Assembly: GCF_022049065.2 (NCBI RefSeq)
Contig: NZ_CP095743.1
Span: 1,689,001 to 1,753,000, forward strand
From: Niallia sp. Man26
Lineage (GTDB): Bacteria; Bacillota; Bacilli; Bacillales; Cytobacillaceae
Direction: 5' to 3'
DNA length: 64,000 nucleotides
This document shows, one piece after another, positions 46,803-55,295 of the stretch. A program made the position numbers and the translations under genes. The notes below the pieces were generated by a model. It did no database searches and had not been told where the DNA came from. It saw only the letters and a list, made by a program, of their open reading frames with translations. Numbering within the stretch: the stretch's first letter is position 1; every line of letters starts with the position of its first letter.

Positions 46803-47558
46803 ATGAATTTAGGGAATCCAATAGCTACAGGCAATACAGCCAATCTATATTTATTGGACAGTAAAATAATGAAAGTTTTTAAAGATTTTTTACCGCAGGG
46901 TGAAGCTTATTATGAAGCTAAAAAACAACAGTATGCTTATTCTAAAGGGCTTAATGCTCCTAAAGTACTGGAAGTGAAAAATATAAATGACAGTCAGGCA
47001 ATCGTTATGGAGTATATTTACGGGGAAACATTGGGGCAGCAATTATTAAATGATTTAGAGCATGCGGAGCGATACATGAAGCTTTTAATTAACGTACAAA
47101 CATCCATTCATGCAGTTATAGTTGAAGCCGATGCATTAGAGCCTCTGCCAGAAAGACTCAAATCTAAGCTTCAAGCGGTTTCTTGTTTAAATGACATACA
47201 AAAGCAAGCCTTGCTTCTAAAATTGAAGAGTTTAAAGCATGAACACAGACTTTGTCATGGAGATCTTCATCCGTTTAATCTAATTGCAACAGACAAGGAA
47301 GTTTATATCATTGATTGGGTGGATGCTAGTGCTGGTGATAGGCAGGCAGATATATGCCGAACTTATTTATTGTTTTTGTCATTTTCTATAGAGTTAGCCG
47401 AGCTTTATATAGATATGTATTGTAAACATACAACCATTCTTAAAGGTGAAATACTCGAGTGGTTGCCAATAATCGCAGGCGCAAGGTTATATGAAAATGT
47501 ATCTGCGGAAGAAAACAAACTATTGATGAAAATGGTAAACGAATACTGCAGCAGATAA
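46803..47558 (+). CDS. Aminoglycoside phosphotransferase-family kinase
   Basis: A 251-residue APH/choline-kinase-like protein. The Gly-rich ATP loop IATGNTANLYLLD is short; catalytic HGDLHPFNL and DWVDASAGDRQADICR metal loop are intact. The KHEHRLCHG start fits the catalytic loop. Members include antibiotic kinases and metabolic kinases such as methylthioribose-kinase-like enzymes; substrate cannot be assigned. GGAGG precedes the ATG. Confidence 0.85.
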   Translation: MNLGNPIATGNTANLYLLDSKIMKVFKDFLPQGEAYYEAKKQQYAYSKGLNAPKVLEVKNINDSQAIVMEYIYGETLGQQLLNDLEHAERYMKLLINVQTSIHAVIVEADALEPLPERLKSKLQAVSCLNDIQKQALLLKLKSLKHEHRLCHGDLHPFNLIATDKEVYIIDWVDASAGDRQADICRTYLLFLSFSIELAELYIDMYCKHTTILKGEILEWLPIIAGARLYENVSAEENKLLMKMVNEYCSR

Positions 47559-47609
47559 AGCTGATTTTTACAGGATATACGTAAAAAATAAACTTAGAAA
47601 TGGAGGATA

Positions 47610-48014
47610 ATGGTGAGTGAAAAACTAATAAGAGTAGGCACAACTTATATCCCAGTTACTAATGTAGACCTTTCTGCAGAATGTTATGTACGGAATTTAG
47701 GTGCGGAGTTGAGTTATAAGGATGCTGATAAGGCTATCCTAAACCTGGCAAACCAAAGCTTATTTTTAGTTGCATCCCAACCTAACCAAACTGCAAACTT
47801 TTTGGATATATATGGTCAAGAACATTTCTCCATGACATTCGAAGTTAATGGATTACGCGAATTAGAAGCATTACATAACGAGTTTGTTTATAAAAAAATC
47901 CAAGTTGGTGACATAGAAGATAGAGGACACTCAGGACGTAACTTTGTATTTTCAGATATTGATGGCAATAAATTTGATGTTTGGAGTGAATGTAGTCCCA
48001 GTTTTAATATTTAG
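47610..48014 (+). CDS. VOC-family (glyoxalase/bleomycin-resistance) protein
   Basis: A 134-residue single-domain VOC protein. IPVTNVDLSAECYVRNLGAELSY and HFSMTFEV plus the ending NFVFSDIDGNKFDVWSEC carry the fold's metal-ligand positions. GGAGG is 3 nt before this ATG and 6 nt before a GTG at 47613; either start is possible. Resistance is not implied: the family is broad. Downstream lies a dead HIT gene. Confidence 0.82.
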   Translation: MVSEKLIRVGTTYIPVTNVDLSAECYVRNLGAELSYKDADKAILNLANQSLFLVASQPNQTANFLDIYGQEHFSMTFEVNGLRELEALHNEFVYKKIQVGDIEDRGHSGRNFVFSDIDGNKFDVWSECSPSFNI

Positions 48015-48034
48015 GTGAGTAGTTGAAATGTTAA

Positions 48035-48415
48035 GGCTGCAGTCTAGCAAATAAGAGATTAACAGCGCATATCGTTTATGATAATGAGTATATTTGTGGT
48101 CTATTAGATGATGGTCTTTTTAATGAAGGGCATGTTGAGGATATCGATGAGCTTAATACAAATACAGCAAATTCTGTCATACAAGCTTCTAGATTATTTG
48201 CACAAGCTCTTAAAAAGCTTTACCAGCCGGATTGTATAACGAGATGCCAAAATCGCGGCATCTTTAGCGAGTTATCTCATTTTCATATGCATGTTGTACC
48301 ACGCTATAAGCATCAATCTTTTGCAGATTTTTACTTGGATACCTATCACAATAGCCATTTACAGAGAAGATTAGCAGAAACAAAGGAGAAACTAAAAGAA
48401 ACCATTAAAAAATAG
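48035..48415 (+). pseudogene. HIT-family protein remnant
   Basis: A 127-codon frame GCSLANKRLTAHIVYDNEYIC ... HFHMHVVPRYKHQSFADFY retains the HIT motif HxHxHV (catalytic His triad) and the usual C-terminal tail. It has no start codon in frame: an ATG with GGTGAG at 48028 is one base out of phase. The EGHVEDIDEL region lacks about eight residues found between GHV and HVEDI in relatives, as if deleted between two short repeats. It is therefore inactive as read. Confidence 0.72.
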
Positions 48416-48428
48416 AGAAGGAAGATTT

Positions 48429-48677
48429 ATGGCCCAATACTTTATAGATAGAAAATGCGAAGCAGAGAACTGTGATTCAAGGGGAAATCGTCCATTGAAA
48501 AATTGGGAAGGAACAGCATTAAACTGGTATTGTGAGGAGCACTTAAAAGTATATTGGCTGCGAAGAAACACTATGTTAGAAGCATTCATTCAATTAAATA
48601 GAGATATCGAGAAACGGAAAACGCTCAGTGAGAGGCATTTAAAACTATATAAATTATATACAGAGGAAAAGTCTTAA
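48429..48677 (+). CDS. Small CX4C...CX2H protein, second copy
   Basis: An 82-residue protein with Cys10-x4-Cys15 (KCEAENCDSRGN) and Cys35-x2-His38 in WYCEEHLK, then a helical C-terminus. The pattern and the EEHLK/SEHLK ending match the 15712-15960 protein, with the Cys pairs 20 versus 24 residues apart. AGAAGGAAG lies before the ATG. Possible zinc site; function unknown. Confidence 0.7.
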   Translation: MAQYFIDRKCEAENCDSRGNRPLKNWEGTALNWYCEEHLKVYWLRRNTMLEAFIQLNRDIEKRKTLSERHLKLYKLYTEEKS

Positions 48678-48778
48678 AAGTTGCTAGAAGGACAGATAAT
48701 TAAATAGGTCGGTACCTTTCTATCCCAGTTGGATACTCCGATCAAAAATCAATAAATATTAGTCTAACTATATGAAGG

Positions 48779-48961
48779 GTGATTAACATAAAACGGATAG
48801 CTAAAAAGGGTCACTGGCTTTTGTTCATATATGTTTGTTTTTCTTTTTTGAAAGATATTACTTCTGCTGTAAACATATCGGTAAAAATACTTTCAGGTCT
48901 ATGTTTATTGGCAGGATTATTTGTTGTATTAGTTATAGAAAAAAGGATAGTTAAGGAATAA
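48779..48961 (+). CDS. Small two-helix membrane protein, start uncertain
   Basis: A 60-residue frame with helices at about 13-26 and 38-55. It opens with GTG at 48779, which overlaps the GAAGGG ribosome site; the spacing points instead to an ATA triplet at 48788, which is not an accepted strong start. Either the GTG is used or the ATG was lost. No family was recognised. Confidence 0.4.
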   Translation: MINIKRIAKKGHWLLFIYVCFSFLKDITSAVNISVKILSGLCLLAGLFVVLVIEKRIVKE

Positions 48962-48987
48962 AAAATTTGTTGTGCTTAAAACGCAAA

Positions 48988-49045
48988 ATGAAAGGCAGGT
49001 GCGCAGCTCCCCTTAAGGGATGCTTTGCACCAGCCTTTTTTATAT
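48988..49045. terminator. Bidirectional terminator, convergent genes
   Basis: AAAGGCAGGTGC and GCACCAGCCTTT pair around a further hairpin (AGCTCCC/GGGATGCT), with T6 after it on the plus strand and A residues on the other side. Confidence 0.8.
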
Positions 49046-49062
49046 ATAAAAGATGTTTAATA

Positions 49063-49320
49063 TCATCTGAATGGGTTGTGTTGAATGATTTGATGTCCTA
49101 ATACAGCTACACCTGTTACTAATACTCCATTTATGATGGCTGAAAGGTTAAATCCATAAGCAAAAGTTCCAAGAATGATGGAGAATGCTAGTAAAATCCA
49201 AATAATTAGCCAATTAGGGATTTTGGGTGTTTGTTTAAGTGCATATCCAATCACCCATAGAACTGGTATGAAAACATAATAATTTTCGTTTATAAATGCC
49301 TTTAGTAGCTCCAATTCCAT
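49063..49320 (-). CDS. Phage-holin-family protein
   Basis: An 85-residue protein with three hydrophobic segments, YYVFIPVLWVIGYALKQTP, PNWLIIWILLAFSIILGTF and NGVLVTGVAVLGHQII. This matches small phage holins (Phage_holin_5 type) and the Bacillus chromosomal relatives. No endolysin or phage genes are adjacent, so it is isolated, perhaps domesticated. It converges on the DUF1659 operon. Confidence 0.75.
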   Translation of the reverse strand: MELELLKAFINENYYVFIPVLWVIGYALKQTPKIPNWLIIWILLAFSIILGTFAYGFNLSAIINGVLVTGVAVLGHQIIQHNPFR

Positions 49321-49488
49321 GTAGGTTCCCTCCTTTAATCCTCTTATGCTTCCATTCTATGAAAAAATCCTTTCTTTCGTTTGTTTGCATACCTATGAAT
49401 AAAATATTTATAAAAATAACGGTGCATTCCCCCTGTCCTTTTTAGCACCATATGTCTATATAGAAAGGGAAAGGAGGTGATGTTAATC

Positions 49489-49707
49489 ATGGCACAAATT
49501 GTGTTGAAAGAAACTAGTATTAAGCTGCATTTTCAAAACGGTGTTAAGGAAAATGGTGACCCCCAGTTAATCAGCAAAACCTTTAATCTCGTCAAGCCAA
49601 CTGCTTCTGCTGATCAGATTCTGCAGGCAGCCGACTCTATTGAAACGATTGTGAGTTTCCCTGTTTATTCTGTAACAAAGCATGAAAGCTATGATATTTC
49701 AAGATAA
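49489..49707 (+). CDS. DUF1659 protein
   Basis: A 72-residue protein, MAQIVLKETSIKLHFQNG ... GDPQLISKTFNLVKPTASADQILQAA, matching DUF1659. AAGGAGGTG is 11 nt from this ATG; upstream GTG/ATG codons overlap the site. First gene of the DUF1659-DUF2922-YvrJ operon, of unknown role and common in Bacillus. Confidence 0.85.
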   Translation: MAQIVLKETSIKLHFQNGVKENGDPQLISKTFNLVKPTASADQILQAADSIETIVSFPVYSVTKHESYDISR

Positions 49708-49738
49708 AGAATTCTTGCATAGAAAGGTGGTGAAAAGA

Positions 49739-49954
49739 ATGGCGAAAACACTTGAATTGACCTTTAGCGCCGCAAATGGCAAACAGTCTAAACTAACTTT
49801 AGGTGAGCCGCAGGAGCCAATAGATTTGGAAGCTATGAAAACGGCAATGGACAGCATTATTGCAGCCGGCGTTTTTACTACAGCTAATGGTGATTTAATT
49901 TCCCCGAAAGGTGCACGGGTAATTGAACGAAATGTTACCGAGTATGAACTGTAG
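49739..49954 (+). CDS. DUF2922 protein
   Basis: A 71-residue protein, MAKTLELTFSAANGKQSKLTL ... MDSIIAAGVFTTANGDLIS, matching DUF2922. AAAGGTGGTG precedes the ATG. Second gene of the operon. A terminator-like hairpin follows before yvrJ, so yvrJ may be partly attenuated. Confidence 0.86.
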   Translation: MAKTLELTFSAANGKQSKLTLGEPQEPIDLEAMKTAMDSIIAAGVFTTANGDLISPKGARVIERNVTEYEL

Positions 49955-49956
49955 CA

Positions 49957-49991
49957 GAAGAAGGGGCAGTTTTTTTTCTGTCCCTTTTTAA
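49957..49991 (+). terminator. Internal terminator/attenuator before yvrJ
   Basis: AAGGGGCAG and CTGTCCCTT pair around a T-rich loop and are followed by TTT. Confidence 0.6.
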
Positions 49992-50012
49992 CTAAAAGTA
50001 GAGGTGAAGGCA

Positions 50013-50147
50013 ATGACTGAATGGATGGCAGTAATCAGTGAAGCTGGCTTTCCGATCGCTGTCAGTATGTATTTACTGTACAGGATTGAAATAAGATTAG
50101 ACTCGATGATTCAGTCAATTGATAGTCTGCCAGATAGGATGAAATAA
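50013..50147 (+). CDS. YvrJ-family small protein
   Basis: A 44-residue protein, MTEWMAVISEAGFPIAVSMY ... LDSMIQSIDSLPDRMK, matching YvrJ of B. subtilis. GAGGTGAAGG precedes the ATG. Third member of the DUF1659-DUF2922-YvrJ set; one hydrophobic helix. Confidence 0.88.
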   Translation: MTEWMAVISEAGFPIAVSMYLLYRIEIRLDSMIQSIDSLPDRMK

Positions 50148-50363
50148 TAGTAATAAAATTTCTGGGGTAATTATCTGAAAAATGAAAGGGTTTTCTATTG
50201 ACAATAATAACTAAAAATGTTAAATTTACATTAACCGTTAGTTAACGTATTTACGTGTTACAGCCTTTTTTTTCATAGTTTTAAAGATTGGCATTCGTAA
50301 TAAAAATGCGGGATAAAATGGTAATTTTAAGGGAAGCTTTTTAGCTAATAGGAGGATATTTTC

Positions 50364-50564
50364 ATGAACAACGGCAAAGTAAAATGGTTTAATGCAGAAA
50401 AAGGTTTCGGATTTATTGAACAAGAAAACGGAAACGACGTATTTGTACACTATTCTGCTATTCAAACAGAAGGCTTCAAGTCTTTAGAAGAAGGACAAGA
50501 AGTTGAATTTGAAGTAGTAGAAGGCGCACGTGGCCCTCAAGCTGCTAATGTTAATAAAAAATAA
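50364..50564 (+). CDS. Cold-shock protein (CspA/CspB family)
   Basis: A 66-residue OB-fold RNA chaperone. RNP1 is KGFGFIE and RNP2 is [23 protein letters not shown] opens the protein. TAGGAGG precedes the ATG. The upstream ~200 nt AT-rich stretch could be the long cold-shock leader. Which csp paralogue it is cannot be told. Confidence 0.95.
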   Translation: MNNGKVKWFNAEKGFGFIEQENGNDVFVHYSAIQTEGFKSLEEGQEVEFEVVEGARGPQAANVNKK

Positions 50565-50579
50565 TATACTAACATAAAT

Positions 50580-50622
50580 ATATTAGGGGATGCTTCCACA
50601 AGAAGCATCCCCTAATTTGTAT
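50580..50622 (+). terminator. Terminator of the csp gene
   Basis: TTAGGGGATGCTTC and GAAGCATCCCCTAA are perfect complements around CACAA, with TTTG after. Confidence 0.9.
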
Positions 50623-50737
50623 TGTCAAAAAATCTCATAAACTGCAAAACTCAATTGTTTGCTATAATGAAGGATAGTCTCCATAGTAATACTAGATAAC
50701 GAAATTTTAATATATATAGTTTTTTGAGGTGATAGAT

Positions 50738-51883
50738 TTGAAATTCATTCATACTGCAGATTGGCATTTAGGAAAGCTTGTTCATGGTTTGTATATGACA
50801 GAGGACCAAAGGCATATGCTTAATCAATTTGTTGAGCTTGCGAAGGAAGAACAGCCGGATGGCATTATTATTGCCGGGGATTTATATGATCGCTCCATAC
50901 CTCCTACAGAAGCAGTGAACCTGCTTGATGAGGTGTTATATACCATTAACGTTGAATTGAATATTCCGATTCTAGCTGTTTCTGGCAATCATGACAGTGC
51001 AGAACGATTGTCTTTCGGAAGCTCATGGTATAAACAAAACAAATTTTTCTTAAACGGCAAAATCGAAAATAGCCTTGCGCCAATTCATATGAAAGGCGTT
51101 AACTTTTATTTAGTGCCTTATTGTGAGCCGGTAACTGTAAGAGAATTTCTCGGAGATTCTTCCATCGTTAATCACCATGATGCAATGAAAGCAATCGTCG
51201 GCAAAATAGAAGCTCAATTGAATGCGAGCGAACCGAATATCCTTATAGGACATAGCTTCGTTCTAGGCGGGAAAACAACAGACTCAGAAAGAGTCCTGTC
51301 TGTTGGTGGTTCAGGCTGTGTCGGTGCAGAAGTGTTCGCGCCTTTTTCGTACACTGCTTTAGGCCATCTTCACAGTCCAGATGCTTTAAATCATCAATCA
51401 GTTAAATATTCAGGCAGTTTAATGAAGTATTCCTTTTCAGAAGCAAAACAGCGTAAATCTGTATCTATTATCGAAATGGATGATAAAGGCAACTTCACAG
51501 AGCGCTTCCATACCTTTACACCAAAAAAAGACATGCGAGAATTAGAGGGATATATGGAAGAATTGCTCGATCCAAGCTTTTATGGGCAGCAAAAAATAGA
51601 TGATTATTTAAAAATAACGATTTTAGATGAAGGAGCCATTTTGGATCCTATTCAAAAGCTGAGACAGGTGTACCCAAACGTTCTTCATCTTGAACGTAAA
51701 TTAGAAAATATTGATAAAAAGAAAAAGTCATCTTTAACAGAAAAAGACCAGAAGCGAAAAACAGAGCTTGATTTATTTATGTCCTTTTATGAAGAGATGA
51801 CAACAGCTGAGTTTACAGAAGAAAAGCGCCAGATGATTAGTGATGTCATCAATCAGGTCAGAAGGGAGGAAGCGTTGAAATGA
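50738..51883 (+). CDS. sbcD: Exonuclease SbcD
   Basis: A 381-residue calcineurin-like nuclease of the SbcCD (Mre11-Rad50-like) complex. Metal-binding motifs DWHLGK, GDLYDRS, GNHDSAE and GHLHSP are present in order. The GTG at 50729 overlaps GAGGTGAT (50726-50733); the TTG at 50738, 6 nt after it, is the likely start. Its 3' end overlaps sbcC by ATGA. Confidence 0.95.
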   Translation: MKFIHTADWHLGKLVHGLYMTEDQRHMLNQFVELAKEEQPDGIIIAGDLYDRSIPPTEAVNLLDEVLYTINVELNIPILAVSGNHDSAERLSFGSSWYKQNKFFLNGKIENSLAPIHMKGVNFYLVPYCEPVTVREFLGDSSIVNHHDAMKAIVGKIEAQLNASEPNILIGHSFVLGGKTTDSERVLSVGGSGCVGAEVFAPFSYTALGHLHSPDALNHQSVKYSGSLMKYSFSEAKQRKSVSIIEMDDKGNFTERFHTFTPKKDMRELEGYMEELLDPSFYGQQKIDDYLKITILDEGAILDPIQKLRQVYPNVLHLERKLENIDKKKKSSLTEKDQKRKTELDLFMSFYEEMTTAEFTEEKRQMISDVINQVRREEALK

Positions 51884-54800
51884 GGCCTCTAAAATTGACA
51901 ATGCAGGCCTTTGGGCCGTATGCAAAAACAGAAGTAATCGATTTTACTAAGCTTGGAACTCGGACCATGTTCGTTATTTCAGGCAAAACAGGAGCAGGGA
52001 AAACGACGATTTTTGATGGCATAAGCTATGCTATCTATGGAAAAGCAAGCGGAGAAGACCGGAATGGCCCTGAATTGCGAAGCCAATTTGCAAGTGACTC
52101 TTTACCAACAGAAGTGAGCCTTGATTTTAAATTAAGGGATAAACGGTATCTTATCACAAGGTCACCACAGCAGGAGAAGAAGAAAGAAAGAGGCGACGGC
52201 TTCACAACAATTGGCGCAAAAGCAGAGTTATATGTGTATGACGAAAATGGGGAATTAAAGAATATTGCGTCTTCCATTCGTGATGTTGAGGAAAAAATTA
52301 AAGAGATAATGCAAATTGACAGCAATCAATTTCGCCAAATTCTTATGATACCACAAGGAGAGTTCAGAAAGCTTCTCACTTCAGACAGCAAGGAGAAGGA
52401 AGCGATTCTTCAGCGTCTCTTCCATACCGAAATATATAAATATATGGAGGAAAAGCTGAAGGAAAAATCCTCTCATCTAAAGAAGAATGTGGAGCAGCAG
52501 CTGTTAATGCGCGCATCTGCTCTTTCGAATATTACTAGCCTATTTGTAGATGAATTGAAAGAATTGCTTCTGCAAGGTAATGATAATGATGTTGTCCTAA
52601 TGCCGCTTCTTCAAAAGGAATTACAAGCAATGGCGCAAACAGCAGTTCAGTTAAAAACAGAATTGGAAGCAAAGCATAAAGAACGGGATGACCTTAACAA
52701 TAAAGTGTTTGAGGCAGAAGCTGTTTTAAAGCAAATGAAGCTAAGGGAAGAATTGAAAGAGCAAAAAGATAAGCTCGAACAACAGCGCGAAGCTGTCGAA
52801 ACGAACGAAAAGACAGCATTATTGGCCCAAAAGGCTGCATTGCTTACCCAACAGGAGGAAATTTGCCATCATTTAAAAAGACAGCTGGACAGATGTGAGC
52901 AACAAAAAAATGATTTGACTGCTATTCTTGAAAAAATTTCCGAAAATATAATCCAAGCAGAAAAAGCTTTTCACCAGGAAGTGGATAAAGAGCCGGAACG
53001 AAAAAAGCTGTCTGAATATATTGCTTATCTAAAAACAATCCAGCATGATGTGGAGCAGTTTTCTAAATTAGAAGAAGCCGTAGTCAAGGCGTCTGCGCAA
53101 ATAAGCCAGCAAGAAGCAAACAAGCAGTTTCTAGTAAAAGAAAAAGCCCAGCACGAAAAAGACGTTCAAGCATTAAAAGCAAACAAGCAAGAACTTGAAA
53201 AAAATAAACTTACCCTTTTGGAAAACAAAGGAATATTAGCAGATAAAAGATACTTATTGGAAAAGCTTGAAAAGCTTATATCCGTTGAAAATAAAATTGC
53301 AGAACGCACAGTAGAAGTCCAAAACAAAACGAAATTGGCAGCCCATAATACGGCCCGCTTCGAGGATGCTAAAGCGCTTGTTGAGAAACTAGAGGAGAAC
53401 TGGCTTGCAGCACAAAGCTACCATTTAGCTCAAACACTTGAACAAGACAAGCCATGTCCTGTCTGTGGCAGCACGCATCACCCTAACCCTAAAAACAACC
53501 ATGGAACAATGCCGACACAGGAAGATATTAAAAGTGCGAAAGCAGATTTAGCTGTCATTGAGAAGGAAAAGATTGCTGCAGAAAATGACTTGCTGCAGAC
53601 AAATTCGCAAATTAGCTTCCTAGAAGAGCAGAAGACGGCAACAAGAGTGGAACTAGAAGAGGTTAGACAGGATGCTGTAAGTAAATCTGCTGCAGACATG
53701 AAGCAAATAGTACTACAGGAAACAGAAGAATTAGAGCGTGAGCAGCGCAAGTTAGAGCTTTCTGCAAGCAAGCTCGAAAAGCTTAATAGTACGATTACAG
53801 AGCTGGAAAAGGCAATGGATGTAAATACTGCTCGTATGGAAAAGACAACAGAGCAAATTCATCAGTTAACCTTAAAAAAGACAGAATCAGAATCAGCCCT
53901 TAATACAATGAGGAATGCAGTCCCAGAAAATCTTCGGAACAGTGCTAGCTTTAAACAGGAGCTCTCAGCCTCTGAGTCTAAGCTTGCTCTTCTGGAGGAA
54001 GCATACAGCAAATCACAGGCTGCCTTGCAGGAAATGAAAACGAAACAGCAAAAAGAACTTGGCATTATGGAAAGCTTGGACAAGCAGCATAAGGATATTG
54101 CTGCGAACCTGCAAACAGAACGGAAAATTTTCTTGGATAAGATGACAGGAGAAGGTTTTTCCACATACGGACAATTTCATCAAGCGAAGCTGCCTGCAAG
54201 TGAGATTGAAGCATTGCTGGCTAGCATACAGCAATATAAGGAACAATACCGTTCAATTAGGGATCGCTATCATGATTTGGACGAAATACTTCGGGATGTG
54301 AAAACACCTGATATGGAATCACTGTTGGCAAGACGGAAAGACTTGGATGAAGTCATCAGCCAGAAGCAGCAGGAGCATACAAATCTGCTCATAAAAGAAA
54401 ATGATAATAAAGAAATTATGAGCAAGGTGGAGAAAATCAATCAAGAAATTAAAGAACTAGAAGAGAGCTATAAGCTTATCGGTCATTTATATGATATTAC
54501 AAGAGGGCAGAACACATACAGAATGACGTTTGAGCGTTATGTATTGGCGGCATTCCTTGATGATATATTAAAAGAGGCCAACAGCAGGCTTGTGAAGATG
54601 ACAAGCGGAAGATATCAGCTCATGAGAAAGAAGGACAGATCGAAAGGAAATGTTCAAAGTGGGCTTGAGCTGCTTGTCTTTGACCAATATACTGGACAAG
54701 AACGGCATGTTAAAACTTTATCAGGCGGAGAAAGCTTTAAAGCTGCCCTGTCGTTAGCATTGGGACTTGCAGATGTTGTTCAAGCATATGCTGGCGGTGT

Positions 54801-55014
54801 TTCTTTGGAAACCATGTTCATTGATGAAGGATTTGGAACATTAGATCCTGAATCATTAGATCAAGCAATTGAAACATTGATGGAAATTCAAAGCTCCGGC
54901 AGATTGGTTGGAATTATTTCTCATGTGCCTGAGTTAAAGGAAAGAATTGATGTACAATTAGAAGTTATTGCAGGACAAAGTGGAAGCACCACACAGTTCC
55001 ATCATTTGTTTTAA
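51880..55014 (+). CDS. sbcC: Exonuclease SbcC
   Basis: A 1044-residue SMC/Rad50-like ATPase. Walker A GKTGAGKTT is at about 36-44; two long coiled coils flank a zinc hook CPVCGS near residue 525; the signature is LSGGESFKAAL (about 946) and Walker B is TMFIDEGFGTLD. It partners SbcD to process hairpins and double-strand ends. Overlap ATGA with sbcD gives coupling. A terminator follows. Confidence 0.96.
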   Translation: MRPLKLTMQAFGPYAKTEVIDFTKLGTRTMFVISGKTGAGKTTIFDGISYAIYGKASGEDRNGPELRSQFASDSLPTEVSLDFKLRDKRYLITRSPQQEKKKERGDGFTTIGAKAELYVYDENGELKNIASSIRDVEEKIKEIMQIDSNQFRQILMIPQGEFRKLLTSDSKEKEAILQRLFHTEIYKYMEEKLKEKSSHLKKNVEQQLLMRASALSNITSLFVDELKELLLQGNDNDVVLMPLLQKELQAMAQTAVQLKTELEAKHKERDDLNNKVFEAEAVLKQMKLREELKEQKDKLEQQREAVETNEKTALLAQKAALLTQQEEICHHLKRQLDRCEQQKNDLTAILEKISENIIQAEKAFHQEVDKEPERKKLSEYIAYLKTIQHDVEQFSKLEEAVVKASAQISQQEANKQFLVKEKAQHEKDVQALKANKQELEKNKLTLLENKGILADKRYLLEKLEKLISVENKIAERTVEVQNKTKLAAHNTARFEDAKALVEKLEENWLAAQSYHLAQTLEQDKPCPVCGSTHHPNPKNNHGTMPTQEDIKSAKADLAVIEKEKIAAENDLLQTNSQISFLEEQKTATRVELEEVRQDAVSKSAADMKQIVLQETEELEREQRKLELSASKLEKLNSTITELEKAMDVNTARMEKTTEQIHQLTLKKTESESALNTMRNAVPENLRNSASFKQELSASESKLALLEEAYSKSQAALQEMKTKQQKELGIMESLDKQHKDIAANLQTERKIFLDKMTGEGFSTYGQFHQAKLPASEIEALLASIQQYKEQYRSIRDRYHDLDEILRDVKTPDMESLLARRKDLDEVISQKQQEHTNLLIKENDNKEIMSKVEKINQEIKELEESYKLIGHLYDITRGQNTYRMTFERYVLAAFLDDILKEANSRLVKMTSGRYQLMRKKDRSKGNVQSGLELLVFDQYTGQERHVKTLSGGESFKAALSLALGLADVVQAYAGGVSLETMFIDEGFGTLDPESLDQAIETLMEIQSSGRLVGIISHVPELKERIDVQLEVIAGQSGSTTQFHHLF

Positions 55015-55029
55015 TAGACAGATAAAGTA

Positions 55030-55070
55030 GCAATACACTAGGGATATACTCCTAGTGTATTGCTTTTTTT
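55030..55070 (+). terminator. Terminator of sbcDC
   Basis: AATACACTAGG and CCTAGTGTATT pair perfectly around GATATACT, with GCTTTTTTT after. Confidence 0.9.
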
Positions 55071-55295
55071 GCTTTGCGCTTTCTTTCTTTTATATGGTAA
55101 TACAGTAATCATCCGGAAAAATACTAGGCTTAATATACTGTTTTCTGTGAACGTTTATAGTATTTTTATACTTGCTGCTGCAAAAAAGGAAATGAACACC
55201 AAAACATCCAGCTTTTACGCATAGGAATCTAGCAGGTTAGTTATTAGAATAAAAGTCAGATAGACAACAACACACCAAAAGGAGAATGCTGCTAC

